Positions 1-13,610 of a DNA stretch of 64,000 nt are shown in pieces. A model generated the notes under the pieces. The model ran no database searches, was not told the origin of the DNA, and was given only the letters and a program-made list of their open reading frames with translations. This DNA is from Trichobilharzia regenti (lineage: Eukaryota > Platyhelminthes > Trematoda > Strigeidida > Schistosomatidae). The stretch's first letter is position 1. Every line of letters begins with the position of its first letter. Both the position numbers and the translations under genes were made by a program. Location of the stretch: contig OX235270.1 in assembly GCA_944472135.2 (NCBI GenBank), positions 44,950,352 through 45,014,351 on the forward strand, in the 5' to 3' direction.

Positions 1-285
1 ATACCATTAAGCCACTGGGACCCGATCCATTGGCCAACCCGTAAATTCTAACTCTTGCCAATTCACGACATAGCGCGATCCCCAGCCAATGTCTTCGGCG
101 AGTATTTGTACTCACACCCGACTTGCTGCACCCTACTGGTTACAACTTCTCACTAGAACCCCAAATAACAACCTACCTGAATAGGGCAAGTCACCAGTGA
201 ACATCTCATTGATATTCAATCGTTGGTTTTTAGGGGTTTGATGAAATCCTGTAACCAATCAAATCCCTACAAACCAACAACTGAA
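1..285 (-). mobile_element. S1 tRNA-derived SINE copy, cut by the window edge
   Basis: Reverse-strand copy of the S1 repeat that recurs through the window. The left end holds the complement of the tRNA-like A-box region (ccactgggacccgatcc); the B box and hammerhead part lie outside the window. The body matches the copies at 9283 and 39100, including the complements of gacattgg, gaattggcag and ccagtagggtgcag. At about 218-240 the strand of homology flips: the reverse tail (gttggtttttaggggtttgat) is followed by the forward tail (gaaatcctgtaaccaatcaa), so the 5' end is a short fold-back. The same flip occurs at the 5' ends of other S1 copies. Confidence 0.85.
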
Positions 286-1779
286 AATTAAATTATTATT
301 ATTACGTTAAAATGCAACTCCTTTTCTCACCGTTGAGGGTGGATTCCAATTTAAAAAAATTTCTATTCACTGAAAAATTTTCATTCTAAACAAAGTACGA
401 CAATACAAGATGGTCCTTGAAGAAGTAGGTTGGGAAACCAGATATTTCAGCTTGCAGTTTGAATGCTTCTAAACACCTTTCTAATCAATAAATATATGTG
501 TGGTTTTAATTTCTTAGGTTTTTGTAAGTGAAGCTACTCAGAAGACTATGAAAATATTTAACTGGAAACGTAAAAGCCTAAGGATTAATCAAACATCAAC
601 GTCAAAGTTCCCAATTAAACACAGAAATAAATAACTTTAAATATAATAAAGATAATTAATGGTATTCTTAGTCTAATCAAGAGCTGACTAATGATACTTT
701 TGTGTTTGCATTTTATTAGTACTTAAACAGTCAGTAGTGCAAAACTTCTTTCCCTTAGATTCCAGTTGAAAACGGTTGATGGCACACGACATTAGCTTTC
801 AAAATATTTTCTCCCAAATCTATTTTCCAGTTTTGTCATTAAAACAAATTATCCTTCATTTTATACGTCCATCATCAAAATACTTGCCTTAACAGTTTTC
901 TTCTACTCAGTCACGAGGTTACCATTTTTCGACATAACAAAAATTAAATCTTCCACATCTAAGCATTTGCTGTTAGCATTTTTCAAAACAATTTATACAG
1001 CAAATTGATCTTTTGAGTATTTTGTCTAACAAATACATTTAATCTCCATCTAAGAATCTGACTGTAAGATAAGTAGGAAATCCATTGATATATTGTTTAT
1101 TTGTTGCTGGTTAGATTACCGTGAGTCACTTCTGATCATATAGAACTAGAGAAGGACGCCACTGATTGGACTTGTTCCACGGGCCACATTTTCATTTCAT
1201 TATCAATCACCACTAGGTATGTCAAAAGCATTATCCCAATCACCGACAGTGTTGTGAATTGGATGCTAAATTTAAAGTGAATAATTTTCCACACAATATT
1301 TTTATTTTATGAACCTACTACAAGTTAGATAGGCGGAAAGTAATGCAGCTGCTAATTGTGTGTTCACTTCATTCGCTTGCCCTGTTGTTATTTCAACGTT
1401 ACCATTATTGATAATCATCACAGAATGTATAACTCGTAAATTATGTTACCCTTATTAATACAAAATAATATTATGCCTGTATGTTCTATGGTAGTTTAAA
1501 TGTCACTGTATCATTCGCAAAGCTACAAATCTTTCACTGACAGTAGAATACACAGACACCTTAAAACTTTGGTACACCGTCATTGAAGAAAGTCAAGAAT
1601 GGCAGTCAACTGTATATCTCAACCTTATTAACTTTGAGATCTTTGGAAACTTCGATTGCAAGGTAAATTACCAACAACTGCAACACTACAATTAGCTGCT
1701 AACATTAATAAAACTCATTCAAAAAGTTATATAATAATTCTTTATGCCAAGTGGTTCCCAAATGAAAGCATAGTGAAGC
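286..1779. other. AT-rich stretch, nothing recognised
   Basis: No open frame of note, no recognisable repeat and no tRNA boxes. It could be intron or intergenic sequence. Confidence 0.5.
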
Positions 1780-2660
1780 GTCTGCATCGTAGAGAGGAGG
1801 AAGAGAAGGCTGTCTAGTATCACTCATGCAATTCTTGATTGAGATGGATTGAATCATGCTGTACACCATACTAAGGGGGTAAGAAGACGGGAATCCAGCG
1901 AACCCATAGAATTGCTCTGGATGATCTAGAATTAATAGATGATTTATATCTCTTCTGTCACAAGCTCAAAGATATATAAGCGCAAGCAAGTAGGTTGATG
2001 AAAGAGGTGAGGAAGACAGAATTTTGAATGAACATATAGAAGACAGAGGGGATGGAGTTACCCGACTACTAATAAACACCAGTCAGTAGGAGAAACCAAA
2101 AAGAGATGGTCTCTATAACTAAAACGAGTTGTATAGTTCCAAATACTGGAGGCATGGATGAGTGCGCCTTAGTCATCCAGAAGCATGAAAGGAAAACAAG
2201 TATTCAATACTCTGAAATCAGTGTGTAGATTTTCAGCATTCAGGACAAGTAACAAGATCCGAATTTTTAACACTCATGTCAATTAAATGCTCCGATGGTA
2301 CAGAGGTTGATACACGAGTCACCAAATGTATTTTCAACAGCTTGTGGCAGACTTTGACCAACAGGTGTTTTCGTGTGGTGAAGATCAGATGGCAGGCTGA
2401 AAAGGATAATCAACGACGAAGTCTGGCAGTTAGTGAAGTAGCTATCAACCAATATACAAAAGGAAACGTTGATGAAGTGACCGTTGAGTGACATCACACT
2501 CAAAGTTGCATGAAAAGTGTACAAGAGTGACATGGACGAGATCAGATAAAGAGGAAAGCTTGTGAACAGTTTTGGAGCCAGCTAAGTGTGATGTTAGGGA
2601 AGCGGATGCGATGATTTGCTACTAAAGCCCTATGTTCCACTAGAAACTCAAGGAATGAAT
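1780..2660 (+). pseudogene. R1: degenerate RTE-type LINE, RT to 3' end
   Basis: A broken RT open frame reads in pieces. Around 1915-1985 lies ALDDLELIDDLYLFCHKLKD, the region of RT motif C where RTE elements have FADD; here it is LIDD. Around 2250-2280 reads KIRIFNTHV, and 2300-2480 carries TNRCFRVVKIRW followed by the IRRR-like block. These match, in order, the conserved C-terminal blocks of schistosome SR2-type elements. The copy ends in the shared LINE/SINE tail (ccctatgttccactagaaac, about 2628). Stops and frame changes are frequent, so it is a dead, 5'-truncated copy. The family call rests on motif recognition. Confidence 0.75.
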
Positions 2661-4204
2661 GAGAAGTAATAATCATGCGTAGGTCATTTAGACATTGACT
2701 GCTATCTAATAAAATGATTCTTCTGGTCAAAGTGATTTTCTGTAACAGTGATTGACTTTGATTGCTATTGAACCGTAACTTACACAATCTTGGGGCGCTT
2801 ACTAGTACGTTTTTGAATTATCTGGCCGACAGTGTCTGCACTGTTAATAAATTATTCAAATCCCAGTTGGAGGAAGCGGAATAATGTAGGCACTAGGTAA
2901 AATCTCACAGGTGTAATGAAAGTTAAGACTAAAGATAAAGAATCTAGGCATATCATACCACCAATAACAGACAGTCCAACTCCTATGTCACCTAAGTTTT
3001 AGTTCACCACCACCACTTTTTCGTACTACGCTGGTTTCAGGGAATTACAACATTTTTTCAAGATAGCGATATATATATATATATATATCTGTACATCTAT
3101 CCATTCGGTTAAAATGATGACTCACACAATGGTGGAAAACAGTAGCACTGGATACTTAGAGAGACCTGTAGAGATAACTTCCGAAAAGCTTCATGGTTTA
3201 ATCAAACAAAGACTTTCATTCGAATAAATGAACAGACTTCTATCAATCATGCTTGGAGAAGTTAGTTCCGTTTATGAATTTCTACAAAACACTAAGATAT
3301 GATTAATTTGGCATGTTTAAAGTATTTCTGTAATACATTTTTAACATTGTTATCACTCACTTACGTATCAGACGCGTTTGTATAAAAAATGAACAGAGTA
3401 TAAAAGGTAAAATATGATTCAGTATAGATCATGCCAATAGAAAGAAGACAAAAGGATAATATGGAACATTATGTAAATAACTTTTCAGCTTAAAAGTGAA
3501 TTACTAAAGGAACTTTCATTTAATCATCAGGCGGGGAGTTTCATTACAGCGTCAGGCAGATTTCACTCTTTTATTATTATCAAGTCTGCAATACCTAACA
3601 GGTATTTGCTACTAATTTGTGATGATTATAGGTCATAGGCGACAGCTTATTGGCACGCTTAGCATTCGTTTGAAATCAGGGGGCGATAGCCTGGTAAATA
3701 TTCCATTTGTTCAAGAAGTAAAAGCTTTTAAAATTGTGGTTGTAGAAACAGCTCTGTGTATTGATTAACTCAACAAAATCCTGTTGACAGACTTTATCTT
3801 TGATAATTGAGAAGCATTACTCTTACAACACTTGGCTTTTTTCCACCTCTTTGAACAATCATTTTTGGTAGAATGCTGTGCACCACAAGTGGTTAAATGG
3901 AACTTAACAAGTTTACATTATTATCCTTGATTATTTTTTCGTCTTGAACATCTGAATACAAGAACTGAAATATTACCTATAACATTAAATAAGACAACCT
4001 GACGGTCATGCCGAATGTGCCTAAGTTTCTAATTTGCGTGAATTGTTAACAAACTGAAAAAGACTTTCTTTGATTCTGTAGATATCTTGTTTTGCTGGGA
4101 CAGTTTGAAGTACTGTTCAGTATTTCGCCTTCTAAGGGTTTTCAGTACTCTTGATTTTTTAAATTTCAGCGTGCTTTAAAAATAGCTGCCACTTTTCTCC
4201 ATTT
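2661..4204. other. AT-rich stretch with a short TA run
   Basis: Contains a (TA)n run at about 3069-3088. No coding or repeat homology recognised. Confidence 0.5.
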
Positions 4205-4850
4205 TATATTATAGTATTATTCCTTTGAGCTTTGAGTGGGACATAGGGCTTCAATACAACATTTCCACTTTATTCTATTCTCTGCCTTCCTCTTCAGCCG
4301 CGTCAACGACTGATCATAATCTCTCATCTCCTCTGTGTCACCCTCTCATTGACAACTCACTCTTAAATGCCTATTGGGATTCCACTCGAGTGATGGCATA
4401 GAGCGTGATGTCATTCAACGGTCTCCTCAATGTATGCCAGATCCATCTCGATTTTCTGCTACATATTTGTTGAGCGATCGGCTGTTGGTTAGTTGGTTGG
4501 TTGTCAGAGTTTCTTGCTGCTAATTCATTCTGGCTGCCAGTATGAAGCGAGTGCAACTGTTGATCAAAGTCTGTAATATAGTAGAAATCCTTTTTCATGA
4601 CATGTAGTGCAAGTTTCTGACCCGTAGAGAAGCACTGACTGACCACATCAAATCTGTGTTGAAAATTCGAATCTTGTTCTTTAGGCTGAGTCAGTAGAGA
4701 ATATTTCGAAACTGGTTTCAGAGTGATGAAGGCTTTGATATCCTCATCCGTTCCGCCTGTGACTGAAACCGTGTTTTCTAGATTAATGAGGGAAATAACC
4801 TTCGTCAAATCCCTCCTGTGATTATTATTATTATTATTATGGTGTAGTTT
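4205..4850 (-). pseudogene. R2: degenerate RTE-type LINE 3' half
   Basis: On the reverse strand an open frame (4371-4808) reads through the C-terminal blocks of the RTE RT protein: GGTDEDIKAFI (usual GGSDADVKARI), RFDVVSQCFSTGQKL, and RKSRWIWHTLRRP near the end (usual RKWRWIGHTLRK). Those three blocks in that order and spacing identify the family. The LINE tail complement (gtgggacatagggcttcaat) is at about 4238-4257, so the 3' end is on the left. The 5' end is truncated near the (ATT)n run at 4826-4840. No APE or catalytic RT segment remains. Confidence 0.8.
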
Positions 4851-5619
4851 AACCGGAATAGCTTTGTAATATGAATTTTAGGCAGCACATGTACACTGTG
4901 TGTCTTAACTGCATTCCTAACTGATCGTAGTCGGCTCTTAAGATAACGGTTTAGGTAAATCTCCAGCATGAAAGGAGAGGTTTTAGTTAAATACTTTAGC
5001 CAACAGACCATAATGCAATGCAGATACTAAAAATTCTTCACACCTTGACATCTCTAGCTAGCAGATTATATTTCTTTCTTTAACTGTTTCACCTCTACTA
5101 AACTTTGTATTTTTGAAGTCTAAATATGTGCTGGTGAAATGGTATGAAATGTGTCTGATTTTTCTGCTTAAATTATTCTTTCGCTAATTTACTTGCGTCT
5201 ATTCTAACCATTTGTTCATGTGGTATGCATGCTGAAAATAAATCTAGAGCAAGAGAGGAAATGGTTTCTTCTACTTAACCTACTATGATACTGTTGTTCC
5301 AATTGAAGGAACGTATCATGCTCTCATTTAAATATTTAAAGGAAGTGATTGATTGACAACATTGGTGATAGTTGATTCCACTTAACCGTAACGATGCAGA
5401 CTCTATACATGGAAATTGACATCATGATTACTAATAAATATCAACAGGTTTGCCTTAGGTTTGTTCAATTTCGATGTTGCAGAAAAGCAAGAACTATTGA
5501 AAACTACCAATTACTGATATCACTGATAAACTATTTACCTTACACAACAAAAACAATGAAGAAAAATGCTGAAATAATCAGTCCCTTTGATGAATCTAAA
5601 TAAGACACTAAAAAGACAG
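4851..5619. other. AT-rich stretch, nothing recognised
   Basis: Short open frames only, none with recognisable motifs. Confidence 0.45.
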
Positions 5620-5950
5620 ATATTGTGATCTGATATGACTTTGTAGTTTCTTTACGATCGCTTTACGATATTAATGACTGCTTCGCAACTATTTCACATA
5701 ACCTTAATTCAAGGTTATCAGAGACAAGTAAAGCACATTGAATTGTTCATATACATGTACCAAAAAGAACAGATTTTGACCTTTGCCCAGCATGGACTAC
5801 TTGACCTACTAAAAAATGACTGGTTACTAGTATGTACTCTTGTTTTATGTAACTGAGTAATTGTCATTGCATTTTATTTTACTATTCTGAAGCATGATAT
5901 TTGTAAAGCGATCGTTAAGAGACTACGAAGTGATATCATCTCACAATATT
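5620..5950. mobile_element. MITE-like unit with about 53-bp imperfect terminal inverted repeats
   Basis: The left end (5620-5672) and right end (5892-5948) are inverted copies with about ten mismatches. Both begin atattgtga on their own strand and share the core acgatcgctttac. The 220 bp between them contain a 60-codon open frame with no known motif. No transposase is present, so it would be non-autonomous. A clear target-site duplication was not found. A foldback remnant of another element is possible. Confidence 0.45.
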
Positions 5951-6159
5951 TGTCTTCTTGATACGATATATTTGAAGACTGTTACAACACAGAGGAATAA
6001 ATGCTAAAGTGTAACTATACTGCTGAAAGACAATTGTGACTTTCGCAGTAACCTTTTTGCAGAGTTCACAACACTGGATTAAAGAGTATATCAAACAAAC
6101 GTTTGAATAAGGACACTGTAAGTACATTCCTTCAATGTTAATTGTAACTTTGAAGGTTG

Positions 6160-6712
6160 TTTCTTCCACTGAAAAACCTGGGAGTATTGGACATCTGCTT
6201 CGTCCTAGTATGGGACTCCTCACAGTACGCACCCACCACAGGGGGTTCGGATCCAGGGCCTTCTGGTTACAAGGTGAGTTTTTGCAAATGCTATGTCGCG
6301 AATTGGCAGAAGTTAGAATTCAAGAACCATTGGATCGGGTCCCAGTGGCTCAATGGTCTATGAGCTCATCTTGTAACCAGAAGGTCCTTGGTCCGAACCC
6401 TGGCGGTGGGTGCGTACTATGAGGAGTCCCAAACTAGGACGAAACAGCTGTCCAGTACTCCCAGGTTTTCTAGTGGTACTCTAACTGATGTCAACTCATG
6501 ATAAAATCCTCCATGCAATGAAACCAAATCCCTACAAAACCAATACTTGAAAATTAATCTGATGCTCACTAGCGACTGGCCCTATTCAGGCAGTTAACCT
6601 GGGGTTCTAGTGGGAAGCCGTGACCAGTAGGGTACAGCAGGTCAAAGATGAGGCAGTTACTCATCCAAGAAGACATTGGTCGCGCTGTCGTGAATAATCA
6701 AATATTATTTTA
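6160..6712 (+). mobile_element. S1 SINE: 5' fold-back plus more than one unit
   Basis: Starts with a reverse-strand piece of the hammerhead/tail region (6164-6270: acctgggagtattggacatc, complement of the hammerhead stem II at 6205-6230), then flips to the forward strand. The tRNA-like head (ggctcaatggtctatgagc; degraded B box ggtccgaaccc) is at 6340-6400 and the hammerhead-like block at 6412-6460 (atgaggagtcccaaactagg, then acgaaacagctgtccagtac). After the tail (ccctacaaaaccaatacttg, about 6530) the sequence runs straight into the next unit's start (gactggccctattcaggcag), so the copy spans a unit junction. No duplication found at its ends. Confidence 0.85.
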
Positions 6713-8676
6713 GTGCCTGAATAAGTCCACGTTACTAAGAAGCTGATTTTTCGGTTGGTTGGAGAATTACATACCATTTTACAGTCGGTGAAATTAAGTC
6801 TGAATGGGTCGTTTTAGCTTTCGTGGAAAATGTAATAAATGATATCAGTGATCTGCTTACACACCTGTTGTTTCTATCAGTCTGATAGCGATATAGAAAA
6901 GAATTTATAAATAGTAGTTGATGTCTACCGCAAGAATCTTGACAGATTTAGAGGTGAAGGTGAGAATGAAGATCCTTGATAGCGATATAAAAACCATAGA
7001 AGAAAGACAAAAGAATGAAAATGAGATGTTATGGAAATTGAAATTTGAATGAAATATTTTGCGATTTCTCATCATTGACACATTATTCTAGAACTAGAAA
7101 AATTTGGAGCCAACCATTGTTCCTAACATTTTATTCAGGCTGTACAGTTAGCAATCCCTAAGTGTGAGTATTATGTGGATTGTAAAAGCAAATCGAAATC
7201 ATATCAGAAAATGTATTATTTTACTAGTTTAAGGTGGGATACTACACCGTTGGTTTTGGCTGCCATTTAAATGCCTATAAAATGTACAATAATTTAATAA
7301 ACAAGATAAAATGTTTTATAAACAATTGAGTGACGTGCTAATGTTTGTATCATCAACAAAAATATAATATCCGGGGATTAGTTATATTCAGTGGTTTGAG
7401 AGAAATTCGAAAACTATAAAAAAAACGTATAAATAAACAAATGGAGGTGTACTGAATGTTAATTTCAGGGATGACAACTGACAAATATAATGATAAAATG
7501 AAATTGTCATTTAGTTTACTATAATCGTATAATAAGGACGACAAAGCTTAGGGTGGGAAGATGATAATAATAACAGTGATGTGAATTATCCAAGATAAAG
7601 AGGAGTAAGCTAGACATTGGAGGACATGAAAATATGAGATGATTATGTCCCAGAAGGCGTATATCTAGACCAAGGTAAACAAACAGAATGAATATACTTT
7701 TTTATACATAAAGTTTAGGTTTCTTCTCATTGGTCCCTATGGATTCATGTGGTGCTAGGAGACATAATCGCCTGATTATAGGCTGGTCATTTGACTTAAA
7801 TGTTTTCTTGTTTCGCAAAATCAACAATTTCGTTGCCGAACATGACTATGCTCTGCCGTTACATCAGCACCTGAATGGTTTCCATTCCCATAGTAGGAAT
7901 CTCATCATGAGTATACATTTAAACTGCTAACAAAAGAGAAAATTTTCCCGATACTTAACCTGTAATAGTTTTAGACTAAATTAAAAAGAAGGAAAACATA
8001 GTCTAGCTGTTTTGTACTTCGGTAACGACACGGAAGTTTGTGAACAGAACCAAATATTGGCCAAATTATATCGACCTGCTTTCGCCTGTTTCAATAGACA
8101 TTTAAAAACTACGCGTTTTAATTTATCTTTGCTGTGACAACTAATATGCCATATTGAATGCACAGGCATTAAGTAATTTTCAAGTTTTTCTGGTTTGCTT
8201 TAGCTCTGAATATAACACGCGCGCTAGTGGTCAGATGTTTCAAAAATACTGATTAATTAACAATATATTTAAGTAGACATCCTAGACAGTTGGCCATCTC
8301 ACAATTTCGCCCATAGAATTACATTAGATTATCCCTAGTCCGTACACTTATTTATTAATTAAATACTCAGTATGTGAAGTGGGATATAATCAGCAAACAG
8401 ATTTTCGTAATAGTGACTGAATAAGTTTACTTCTGGTAATGAATTTTCAAATCACCAATCAAAGGTTTTCGCTTCTGATAATCTTCAGGCAGCTTTCCTA
8501 AACAATGCTGTTACATTCATTATAATTCCCCTATAGTTGCAAACTACTTTGTAAACATAAAGACATATCTGTTAGCATTATTAACAACAAACATACTTAT
8601 TATTTCTTAACAAATCCTCAACTGTATTTCTTAATTCATCGACAAATATCGATCACTATGTAGTACATATATACAT
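6713..8676. other. AT-rich stretch, nothing recognised
   Basis: Several short open frames on both strands (for example 7730-7930 forward and 7981-8169 reverse) with no recognised domain. Confidence 0.45.
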
Positions 8677-9272
<596 letters not shown>

Positions 9273-9282
9273 CTAATATATT

Positions 9283-9736
9283 ATGTTAGCTCATAATGAA
9301 ATCCTGTAACCAATCAAATCCCTACAAACCAACAATTGAATATAAATGAGATGTTCACTGGTGACTTGCCCTATTCAGGTAGGTTGTTATCTGGGGTTCT
9401 AGTGAGAAGTTGTAACCAGTAGGGTGCAGCAAGTCGGGTGTGAGCACAAATACTCGCCGAAGACATTGACTGGGGATCGCGCTATGGCGTGAATTGGCAG
9501 GAGTTAGAATTCATGGGTTGGCCATTGGATCGGGTCCCATTGGCTTAATGGTATATGAGCTCGCCTTGTAACCAGAAGATCTTGGGTTCGAATCCCAGTG
9601 GATGAGTACTGATGAGGAGTCCCAAACTAGGACGAAACAGCTGTCCAGTACTCACAGGTTTTCCAATGGTTCTCTAACTAATGTCAGCTCATGATGAAAT
9701 CCTGAAACCAACCAAATCCCTACAAACCCATACTTG
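9283..9736 (+). mobile_element. S1 SINE, single-strand copy longer than one unit
   Basis: Most complete forward copy without inversion. It opens with the end of a previous unit (gctcataatgaaatcctgta, 9290-9309), then the whole body, the tRNA-like head (cattggcttaatggtatatg; B box ggttcgaatcc at about 9585), the hammerhead-like block (gagtactgatgaggagtccc at about 9604) and the tail again at about 9690-9736. It is 454 bp against a unit of about 395 bp, so tail sequence is present at both ends. Flanked by an 8-bp direct repeat, aatatatt (9275-9282 and 9737-9744), consistent with a target-site duplication. The 5' flank is the GATA array. Confidence 0.85.
9604..9652 (+). ncRNA. Hammerhead-like ribozyme block in S1
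   Basis: Stem I is perfect: gagtactg pairs with cagtactc. Stem II is a four-pair gtcc/ggac hairpin, followed by the conserved CGAAA and a very short stem III (cag/ctg) ending in GTC before the expected cleavage point. In this register the core reads ATGAGGAG where active Smalpha ribozymes read CTGATGAG, so the essential C3 is A. A shifted register restores CTGATGA but then needs 3-nt bulges in stems I and II. Activity is therefore doubtful. Confidence 0.7.
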
Positions 9737-9744
9737 AATATATT

Positions 9745-12339
9745 CTGCTTTGTACTTTGTGACGCTTTTAAACGATGGGTATTTGGAGTTAATTCGCCAA
9801 GAGACATGAGTGATTCACCTAGTGATTTTTAAGATGATATAACGATGACTGTGGAGATCAGTTTCAATCCCTATTCACGTTAGATACCAAAAATATTCCA
9901 AAGGTGGTATTTATTACTCTTCTATCTGTTATAATTTAACTTCTTTCCAGAAACTCCATTCATTTAGAAAGTCTGTTTATAGGTCCCATATATTTCTACA
10001 TATGAGATATTTCTTCAGTTCTCTATAGTAATATTTCCATAACCATGTTGTTAGGATACCTAATCACGACGTGGATTGTCTAATTAGGGAATCCACACAG
10101 TTCATATCTTCAGAAGAAACAGTTTTTCTAAACAATATTTGGTGTAGCCTGGAGCGTCTACTTTAAGTGACTTTATCTTTAAGAAGGAATTCATAACCAC
10201 CGTGTAAATGGAACGAAATCTAATAGCTTGTCAGCTGCATTAGGAAACATGAGAGATGGAATTATAATAAATTTATTAACTATTCCAAATACGAAGCACC
10301 TGCTCGAATAAAAGTAGTGAGCTGGCAGGACTTCTTATAAACTTGTTTTGAGTTCTTTAGCTCCAGCAGATAAGTTATGAATATGGATGCTAAACTCATA
10401 CTTATGTTGCGGAATTTCTTTTTGAAACATGTGGAAATGGCTTACATGATTCATTTTAAAAGTGTATTAATTATCATGCCTGTTAACAATATTGATATTA
10501 TTTAAGCAGATTCTTACATGCATCAGCGGAGTCAAAGGGAAATTCATCAGATGTCGGATATTCGTTGACGAAAGCCTCAGTTCGTTTAAAGATTAGACGA
10601 ACAATTATTATGTGAGTCTAATACTAGATTTCAATGCAGAAAGCACTCATGTCTTCATGAATCTATTTGAAGTTTAAAACGATAAAAAAATAATTGAGAA
10701 ATATAAATAACCAGTGATAGAGCACTAATAAATGCGGCCGTTTCGCTGTCTATGAATCAGATAAAGAAACTTTGCACTTTTTCTTATCGCTGCGTTCCCT
10801 GTGAAGTAAATGATAAAGATGTTGACTAAATGACCGTGACACTTCTGCAGTTAATCCATTCCTTCACAGAACTCAACAATACCCGCGGTATCTGCCTGGG
10901 CTGAAGTTTTTTCATTGATTCAAAAACCTACTGGTAAAAAATCAAAATAAACAAAATGTTATATAGAAATTCTAAAGCTTCAGTTATTGGGTTTTTGAAA
11001 ATTTTTTTCAGCATAGATTTCATTGCAAAGTAACATCCAAATTGAAGAACCATTAAACAGGTGTTTCGTCCACTTTGCAGACTTTGAAACTGTAGGCACC
11101 CATGACATCATCAGGATTTGGGGCACTTAACCTCAGATTACTATTCGGGGAATTCATTGGTGCATAGATCACAAATTTACTCTATGCACTATCTAACATG
11201 AACCAGTTATAAACTCCTTCATGGATTCCGGTATTCTCTGACAAGTTTGAAATCTACATTGAAATTAACTGACGGCTCACAAGTGGCTGATTAGGGGACA
11301 CACCTCCTGGAATTGTTGCTACAAGTCACGGCAAAGTTCACATAGTCGGATGTGATGATACATATACACTCATGATATTGTTCGTTGATGGAAGTAAAAC
11401 AGAAGCTGAAATTCGAAGACAATTGAATTGCGATGCAGTTGTCGTGCGCTATATAATTGCATATTAATCTGCAGCACGTGGGTTTATTTCTTAATAAAGT
11501 TGCAAACTATGACGGAGCAGCTTCTTTTTAAATCATTGTTTGTTATTACTTAAATTATGTTTCCACTGTGTTAAAAATAGCTTCAATGTTGTGAATGATG
11601 AATTGATACTATGTGACACCCTTTGACCAACTACACTTTGAAGATACGCGTAAATTATGATTATTCCATGAACTGAATTTCAGAATGTTTAACTTCAAAC
11701 ATTAGTCACGTCGTCTCAGACAGATTCTGATATTGCGAATCCGCTGGTGTTAGTAGCAAATCTGATTAATTAGATTGATAGTAGTCACTTCATTTATCCA
11801 CCATAGTTATCCTTAACTACATAGATTGTGTGGAACTGGATGGTTCATATGATTCGTATTAAACCTGAGGCTTACCACAGCAACTCCTATCATAAGAAGA
11901 GGCGTAAATTATTATCCTTATCAACATAAGTCACAAGGTTCCTAACTTCAAAATAAGTTGGCGACAAGCGCAGAAATGAACTCAACTATTCTAGAAATAG
12001 TTTTAGAACTAGTCAGTGATTGTGTGAACACAAGATTACTTGTTGAAATTATAATTTAAAATTTCCCACAGACTAGTTTCATCAAACCAAAATGCTGGGT
12101 CTATATTGACATGTTGACTTCTAGTTCTCCTACTTTAGGGTCAACATGATGTCTCACTCCTCACCAATAATAATCACCATTAATAATCACTTCATAGACT
12201 GTGTGAGCACTGATAAGACACTGTGGCATCTACATTTTTGCTATTTCTCTTGGGAATGTTTTTTTTTTCGTATATAAAACCCTTGAAATATTTGTGAACA
12301 CTTTTACATACTTTTAAAATAACAAACTCTTATTATTGT
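9745..12339. other. AT-rich stretch, nothing recognised
   Basis: No open frame of 60 codons or more and no repeat matching others in the window. Confidence 0.45.
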
Positions 12340-12410
12340 CTTTTTTCAAAAGCAGAACTTATGTTTACTCTCGCCGAAAAGTTATCTTTGCTGAACTTCG
12401 TGTTCTCTTC
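12340..12410 (+). mobile_element. PLE terminal remnant with hammerhead-like 3' half
   Basis: The string tcgccgaaaagttatctttg followed by ctgaactt matches, with substitutions, the hammerhead-like terminus of P1 (31645-31668). Only the GAAA / stem III / stem I half is clear. Strongly decayed. Confidence 0.45.
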
Positions 12411-13534
12411 TTTCTACTCTGAGTTAATCCATTTCCCATTTGTTCAGTGCGCTTGCCTATGCAGACTGCAGTTCAAGACTATTAACTTACCGACTTACTA
12501 CACATTACTTGGCATCTAAACTACTTAACTGTTTTGTCAAATTAACTTATGCTATTTTTTGTTACAGAAGACCATTTATTATATTTATTTAAAATAAATG
12601 AATGTTTTTGAGACAGAAGTTCATTTTATCGTCATAAAAGATCAAATCAAATCCTAATGAGGGAAGTTATTTCCTGTATGAAAACATAAAGTTGTTTTTT
12701 TTCATTTTTCACTTTTTTTTCCTTACTTTGTTCATGAGAAATGGATTTTCCCCACCAACACTGAAATTGTACAACTGAATGATGTAAATATTTCCTATAT
12801 AGTAGATCCCTGAATCCTCCATTTCGTTTGAGTTACAGAAAGGCAGAAAAAAAATGATTGGAGGGATAGTTAATCACCAGTTTTTCGTAGCGATTACTCT
12901 AATAGATGTTCACATGAAGCATTACGTAAATCAGCCCCACCTACGCATTATACGGTCATTTCAAAAGTTTATTTGAAATAATGTCACCCAAATTTCGGCT
13001 TGTGCATATTCATTATTTATATTTTGTTCATAAAACCAATTTTCCTCACACTTTTTGTAGGTGACAAATTTCACTGTTCATCCATCAAGCGCCTTGAGAA
13101 ACGAAGGAAGTACTTATATGCAAACTTTTCGTATGGGACCACGGGATCTGTAACCTATTGGTAATTTTAAAATACTATTTAGTGAATAAAAAAATGCGAA
13201 ATTTATAATAATCAAATTACAATCCATATGATATTTTGGGATTTTTAAACATTTTATACAGATATAAACGAACGAATGACTCACTTCTCTAATGCCTCAA
13301 GGTCTCAGTGTTTCATGCTTGTGTAATGTTGTTGAAAACGGTAATTTTGCATCCAGTTCCAATCTTAAAGACTCAGTGTTTACTTAAGTAAGCATATATT
13401 TGCTTTCTCTCCCCTCCTCATTGTTTCAAGAGGGATTTTTTTATTAGCGAAATACTTTTAATTGTCTACAATGTTAGCAACAGTTTGAAGCCCGACATAG
13501 CAGTAGTTTTAAGGCCTTTTATTTCAAAAGAATC
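12411..13534. other. AT-rich stretch, nothing recognised
   Basis: No open frame or repeat recognised. Confidence 0.4.
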
Positions 13535-13610
13535 GTTACTGAACAAAGAATACTCCTTTTGATAACTTCATCATCAGGCTCTACAGTTATATATACATTA
13601 TAGTGAATGA
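13535..13610 (-). mobile_element. PLE-type terminal repeat with hammerhead-like core (left arm)
   Basis: On the reverse strand it reads gtagagcctgatgatgaagt, then tatcaaaaggagtattcttt and gttcagtaac. It is the inverted partner of 14495-14565, about 1 kb away. CTGATGA matches the hammerhead core, but the GAAA box reads AAAA here. The pair resembles the inverted terminal repeats of Penelope-like elements; no coding part remains between them. Confidence 0.6.

Noticed and set aside
11040..11500. Possible coding exon (GC-richer, ttgttgctacaagtcacggc region)
   Set aside because: No frame stays open and no motif could be recognised on either strand.
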